9,708 bases of DNA from contig JAEWHQ010000082.1 in assembly GCA_023387715.1 (NCBI GenBank), forward strand, positions 1 to 9,708. The letters are read 5' to 3'. The notes under the pieces are model-generated. The model worked only from the letters and a program-made list of their open reading frames with translations, was not told the DNA's origin and did no database searches. Origin of the DNA: Pseudomonadota bacterium (lineage in GTDB: Bacteria; Pseudomonadota; Alphaproteobacteria; Rhizobiales; Rhizobiaceae). A program made the translations under genes and the position numbers. Positions 6,623-9,708 of this stretch are shown here, piece by piece (the first letter of the stretch is position 1; every line of letters starts with the position of its first letter).

Positions 6623-7198
6623 TTACTGTGCAGTTTCTGCTTCAGGCGCAGGGGCAGCGTTTTGATCATTGCCTGACGGTTCTGCATTGTTTGGTTTCAG
6701 CTTGTCGATAAAGCTGGTGTCCGGATCAGCTGGCAGCAGTTCAACCAGTTTTTCGCCCAAATTATCAAGAAGTGCTTTGGACTTGGCATTGGCAACCCAT
6801 GCTGGCTGGTCGGATGTGACGAGCCAGTTGAAGAACAACATGGCGACAACCATCAGCAACAGGCCGCGTGCTGCACCGAACAAAAAGCCCAATGTGCGGT
6901 CAAGCGCACCAATGCGGCTGTCGATGATGAAATCAGCAATTTTCATGGTGATGATCGAAACAATGATCAGCGCTACAAGGAAAACTGCTGCCAAAGCTGC
7001 AATTTTCGCCAATGTGTCACTGGTGACATATGGCTGGATGAACGGGATCACCTGCGGATAGAAGATATAAGCGGCAGCAGCTGCTGCTGCCCATGAAGCG
7101 ACCGAAAGCACTTCTCGTGAAAAACCCCGTACCATCGCTAAAACAGCGGATACGAGCGTTATCCCAATAAGAATTCCATCAAGAAGGGTGATTGGCAT
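6623..7198 (-). CDS. cvpA: CvpA family inner-membrane protein
   Basis: CvpA is a small membrane protein named for its role in colicin V production in E. coli; homologues are linked to envelope and stress phenotypes, and the biochemical function is not settled. The 191 residues hold four predicted membrane segments near 5-25, 29-48, 63-87 and 104-126. The family-typical loop VRGFSREV (23-30) and SRIGALDRTLGFLFGAARG (94-112) are present. The C terminus from about residue 130 is soluble, and its last 25 residues (Asn, Pro, Ala, Glu rich) look disordered. ATG 7198 is preceded by a clear AAGGA at about 7-base spacing on the minus strand. It lies 96 bp after radA and ends in its own terminator. Proximity to purF is a long-standing feature of the family (in E. 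coli cvpA is in the purF operon). Here the intervening terminator suggests that purF has a separate transcript. Confidence 0.92.
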   Translation of the reverse strand: MPITLLDGILIGITLVSAVLAMVRGFSREVLSVASWAAAAAAAYIFYPQVIPFIQPYVTSDTLAKIAALAAVFLVALIIVSIITMKIADFIIDSRIGALDRTLGFLFGAARGLLLMVVAMLFFNWLVTSDQPAWVANAKSKALLDNLGEKLVELLPADPDTSFIDKLKPNNAEPSGNDQNAAPAPEAETAQ

Positions 7199-7272
7199 TC
7201 GGCCTGTCCTTAATCTACTTAAACTCTATCCTTGCATGCCTGCGGCGTTTTGCAAGTCAGCTTTCCTGTGTC

Positions 7273-7296
7273 GGGTGACTTATGCACCCAGTTTTT
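7273..7296 (+). other. Hairpin with T-run at the radA 3' end, facing the plus strand
   Basis: GGGTG (7273-7277) and CACCC (7285-7289) form a 5-bp stem with a 7-base loop, followed by AGTTTTT on the plus strand; the T-run overlaps the radA stop codon. It is terminator-like only for plus-strand transcripts, although all genes here lie on the minus strand. The stem is short. It might block antisense transcription into radA or protect the radA mRNA 3' end, or be chance. Confidence 0.3.
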
Positions 7297-8692
7297 AACC
7301 GTTCTTCTGTGCCTGGCCTGAGGCGGCAATATCGACAACCATGTCGGTCAGCGCAACCTTTTCGGTTAAGCGGAATTGGGCGTTTTTCCACAACTCGCTA
7401 CTGCCACCGGGTACGACTGCATGCCTGAAACCAAGTTTCTCTGCTTCCTTCAGGCGCTGCACGGCATGAGACACCGGACGAATAGCGCCAGAAAGACTGA
7501 TCTCGCCGAAATAAACGCTATCGGCCGGAAGGGCAATAGCTGCAATGGAGGAAACAAGTGCTGCAGCCACTGCTAAATCGGCGGCAGGCTCAGAAATACG
7601 ATAACCACCGGCCACATTGAGATAAACATCATGCTGCCCGAAGCGCACACCGCAATGGGATTCAAGCACAGCCAGAATCATTGAAAGGCGGCTGCCGTCC
7701 CAGCCAACCACCGCGCGGCGTGGTGTACCAAGGCTGGACGGGGCAACCAGTGCCTGAATTTCTACCAAAACAGGGCGCGTTCCTTCCATACCGGCAAAAA
7801 CTGCGGCACCGGGTGATTTTTCATTGCGTTCGCCCAAAAATAATTCGGACGGATTGGCAACTTCACGCAAACCTTTATCGGACATTTCAAAAACGCCGAT
7901 TTCGTCGGTAGGGCCAAAGCGGTTTTTGACGGTACGAAGGATGCGGTAATGATGGCCGCCTTCACCTTCAAAATAAAGTACGCCATCGACCATATGCTCA
8001 ACTACGCGCGGGCCGGCAATCTGGCCTTCTTTGGTGACATGACCAACAAGTACCACCGCCGCACCTGTCTGCTTGGCATAGCGGATCATTGCTTGTGCGG
8101 AGGAGCGCACCTGCGTCACTGTTCCGGGCGCACTATCGGCCAAATCAGTCCAAAGGGTCTGGATGGAATCGATAATCACCAGATCAGGGCGCTTATTACC
8201 GGCAATGGTTGCTAAAATGTCTTCGACATTGGTTTCGGCTGCCAGTTCGACAGGTGAGGAGGCAACGCCTAAGCGCTGCGCACGCAAGCGGATTTGTGCA
8301 ACCGCTTCTTCACCTGAAACATAGACAATGCGATGTCCCTGATTGGCAAGGGCTGCTGCGGCTTGCGTCAAAAGTGTGGATTTGCCAATGCCCGGATCGC
8401 CGCCGATTAAAAGTGCAGAACCGCGCACAAAACCGCCGCCGGTGGCGCGGTCAAGCTCGGCAATGCCGGAGGAAATGCGCGGTGCATCTTCAATTTCGCC
8501 GTCAAGCGAGGTGAGGGTGACGGCGCGGCCTTTACGGGCACTGCGCAATGATGAAGGGCCACTACCGATACCGCTATTGGTGCCTTCTTCCACGAGTGTG
8601 TTCCACTCGCCGCAACTGTCGCATTTTCCGGCCCAGCGCGTATGCACGGTGCCGCAGTTCTGGCAGATAAACTGCACTCTGGCTTTGGCCAT
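7295..8692 (-). CDS. radA: DNA repair protein RadA (Sms)
   Basis: RadA is a RecA-like ATPase that helps process recombination intermediates and drives branch migration with RecA. The 465 residues match the family. A four-cysteine zinc finger (C10, C13, C24, C27) opens the protein. The ATPase core has Walker A GDPGIGKST (98-106, K104), Walker B LVIIDS with D175, and the RadA-specific KNRFG motif at 256-260. The C-terminal part from about 300 is the Lon-protease-like domain, with the conserved LNVAGGYRISEPAADLA at 358-374; it lacks peptidase activity in the family. ATG 8692 is preceded by AAAAGGG at 7-base spacing on the minus strand. The dnaB stop is only 49 bp upstream, so the two genes are probably co-transcribed. 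All key residues are present and nothing suggests decay. Confidence 0.97.
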   Translation of the reverse strand: MAKARVQFICQNCGTVHTRWAGKCDSCGEWNTLVEEGTNSGIGSGPSSLRSARKGRAVTLTSLDGEIEDAPRISSGIAELDRATGGGFVRGSALLIGGDPGIGKSTLLTQAAAALANQGHRIVYVSGEEAVAQIRLRAQRLGVASSPVELAAETNVEDILATIAGNKRPDLVIIDSIQTLWTDLADSAPGTVTQVRSSAQAMIRYAKQTGAAVVLVGHVTKEGQIAGPRVVEHMVDGVLYFEGEGGHHYRILRTVKNRFGPTDEIGVFEMSDKGLREVANPSELFLGERNEKSPGAAVFAGMEGTRPVLVEIQALVAPSSLGTPRRAVVGWDGSRLSMILAVLESHCGVRFGQHDVYLNVAGGYRISEPAADLAVAAALVSSIAAIALPADSVYFGEISLSGAIRPVSHAVQRLKEAEKLGFRHAVVPGGSSELWKNAQFRLTEKVALTDMVVDIAASGQAQKNG

Positions 8693-8741
8693 CAGCTATC
8701 CCTTTTGAGAAACTGCTTATGCAGGCGTTGGTCGTTAGAGC

Positions 8742-9708
8742 TTATTCATCATATTGCTCAGGCACATAAGAGCCTTCGGCCAGATCCGCAAAGCGTGTAA
8801 ATTCTGACTGGAAGGCGAGCTTGACGGTGCCTGTCGGCCCGTGACGCTGCTTAGCAATAATCACGTCAGCAGTGCCTTTGACCTTTTCAAACTGCATTTT
8901 CCATTCGTCATATTTCGGATCGAATTCGTCACGAGGTTCAAGGTTTTTGACGTAATATTCTTCACGGAACACGAAGAGCACAACGTCCGCATCCTGCTCA
9001 ATCGAACCCGATTCACGCAAGTCAGAAAGCTGCGGGCGTTTGTCCTCTCGGCTTTCCACCTGGCGGGAGAGCTGTGAGAGCGCGATAATCGGCACATTCA
9101 GTTCTTTGCCCAAAGCTTTCAGGCCGGTGGTGATTTCGGTAATTTCCTGCACACGGTTTTGTGCGGATGCTTTGGAGGAGCCAGTCATCAGCTGGACGTA
9201 GTCGATGACCAGAACATCAAGGCCGCGCTGGCGCTTCAAACGGCGCGCACGTGCAGCAAGCTGCGCAATGGAGATACCACCTGTCTGGTCAATATAAAGC
9301 GGAATTTTCTGCATGACTTGCGAGCAGGCAACCAGTTTTTCAAAATCTGTTTCGGTAATATCACCGCGGCGGATTTTGGAGGAAGACACTTCTGTCTGCT
9401 CGGAGATAATACGTGTAGCCAGCTGTTCGGCCGACATTTCGAGCGAGAAGAAGCCGACAACACCGCCATTCAAGGCTTTGATGCTGCCATCTGCCTGCTG
9501 TTCACCCTCATAGGCATTGGCGATATTGAAGGCGATATTGGTTGCAAGCGAGGTTTTACCCATACCCGGACGACCCGCCAGAATGATCAAGTCGGAAGGC
9601 TGCAAGCCACCCATTTTTGCATCGAGCGACTGGATGCCGGTTGAAACACCTGACAAGTGTCCATCACGCATAAATGCTTGGTTCGCCATATCAACGGCAG
9701 TGGTAACA
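8742..9708 (-). CDS. dnaB: Replicative DNA helicase DnaB, C-terminal part (5' partial)
   Basis: DnaB is the hexameric helicase that unwinds DNA ahead of the replisome, using ATP. The frame stays open to the window edge: in-frame codons reading VTTAVD precede the methionine at 9689, which is an internal residue and not the start. The N-terminal primase-interacting domain and most of the linker are outside the window. The RecA-like domain is complete. Counting from the 9689 methionine, it shows Walker A GRPGMGKT (39-46), Walker B VLVIDY with D163, LSQLSRQVE (204-212), and the KQRHGPTGTV motif (280-289) whose arginine acts as the finger for the neighbouring subunit. A short insertion rich in Glu, Gln and Gly (60-76), between the Walker A helix and the next strand, resembles what I know of rhizobial DnaB proteins. 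The C terminus is the normal acidic YDE. The stop at 8742 is 49 bp before radA. Confidence 0.96.
   Translation of the reverse strand, partial: VTTAVDMANQAFMRDGHLSGVSTGIQSLDAKMGGLQPSDLIILAGRPGMGKTSLATNIAFNIANAYEGEQQADGSIKALNGGVVGFFSLEMSAEQLATRIISEQTEVSSSKIRRGDITETDFEKLVACSQVMQKIPLYIDQTGGISIAQLAARARRLKRQRGLDVLVIDYVQLMTGSSKASAQNRVQEITEITTGLKALGKELNVPIIALSQLSRQVESREDKRPQLSDLRESGSIEQDADVVLFVFREEYYVKNLEPRDEFDPKYDEWKMQFEKVKGTADVIIAKQRHGPTGTVKLAFQSEFTRFADLAEGSYVPEQYDE

Noticed and set aside
7231..7256. CTTGCA/TGCAAG inverted repeat in the cvpA leader as a terminator for radA
   Set aside because: The stem is only 6 bp with a 14-base loop and no T-tract on the minus strand. It may simply overlap a weak cvpA promoter (TTGCAA at 7255-7250), which I cannot support with a good -10.
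9159..9644. Plus-strand open frame of 161 codons antisense to dnaB
   Set aside because: It is fully contained in the conserved DnaB ATPase domain, has no recognisable domain, and is explained by the codon pattern of the real gene.
8742..9689. Complete short DnaB-like (RadA/KaiC-type) ATPase starting at ATG 9689
   Set aside because: The frame continues without a stop to the window edge, and the ATG lies in the conserved DnaB linker-to-ATPase junction, so this is an internal methionine of a truncated dnaB.

Overview
The window looks like a chromosomal segment from an alphaproteobacterium of the order Hyphomicrobiales (Rhizobiales), probably near the Brucella/Ochrobactrum/Pseudochrobactrum/Bartonella group. 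Three things support this: the close resemblance of PurF, DnaB, PssA and the Atm1-type exporter to what I know of that group, the short-form phosphatidylserine decarboxylase, and a dnaB/radA/cvpA/purF/SDR order typical of these bacteria. Base composition looks intermediate, less GC-rich than Brucella and richer than most Bartonella. The genus assignment is inference from memory, not a search.

Layout. Two groups of genes converge near 4.06-4.12 kb. The plus-strand half (1-4054) starts inside an ArsR-type repressor gene cut by the window edge. It continues with a complete Atm1/HMT1-type half-size ABC exporter and a rho-independent terminator. A 285-bp intergenic region then leads to the two-gene phospholipid operon psd-pssA, which ends in a perfect hairpin terminator. 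The minus-strand half, in transcription order, holds the C-terminal part of the replicative helicase DnaB (cut by the right edge), RadA, CvpA, PurF and a short-chain dehydrogenase/reductase. The convergent hairpin sits just beyond both end genes and can serve both strands.

Function. PssA makes phosphatidylserine from CDP-diacylglycerol and serine, and Psd decarboxylates it to phosphatidylethanolamine. The two genes are 5 bp apart and form one pathway module. The ArsR-Atm1 pair reads as a metal- or thiol-responsive regulator followed by an exporter of glutathione conjugates. The cysteine pair in the repressor and the conserved glutathione-contact residues in the exporter support this, but the ligand is not shown by the sequence. 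On the other strand, DnaB and RadA act in replication and recombination, CvpA is a small inner-membrane protein, and PurF catalyses the first committed step of purine synthesis.

Novelty. This is mostly ordinary housekeeping DNA. I see no mobile element, CRISPR array, tRNA or rRNA, and no defence or biosynthetic island. The points worth a second look are small: a 10-bp palindrome repeated across the purF 3' end, a second repeated palindrome in the purF leader, inverted repeats upstream of psd, and the direct dnaB-radA junction where related genomes, as I recall them, carry alr.
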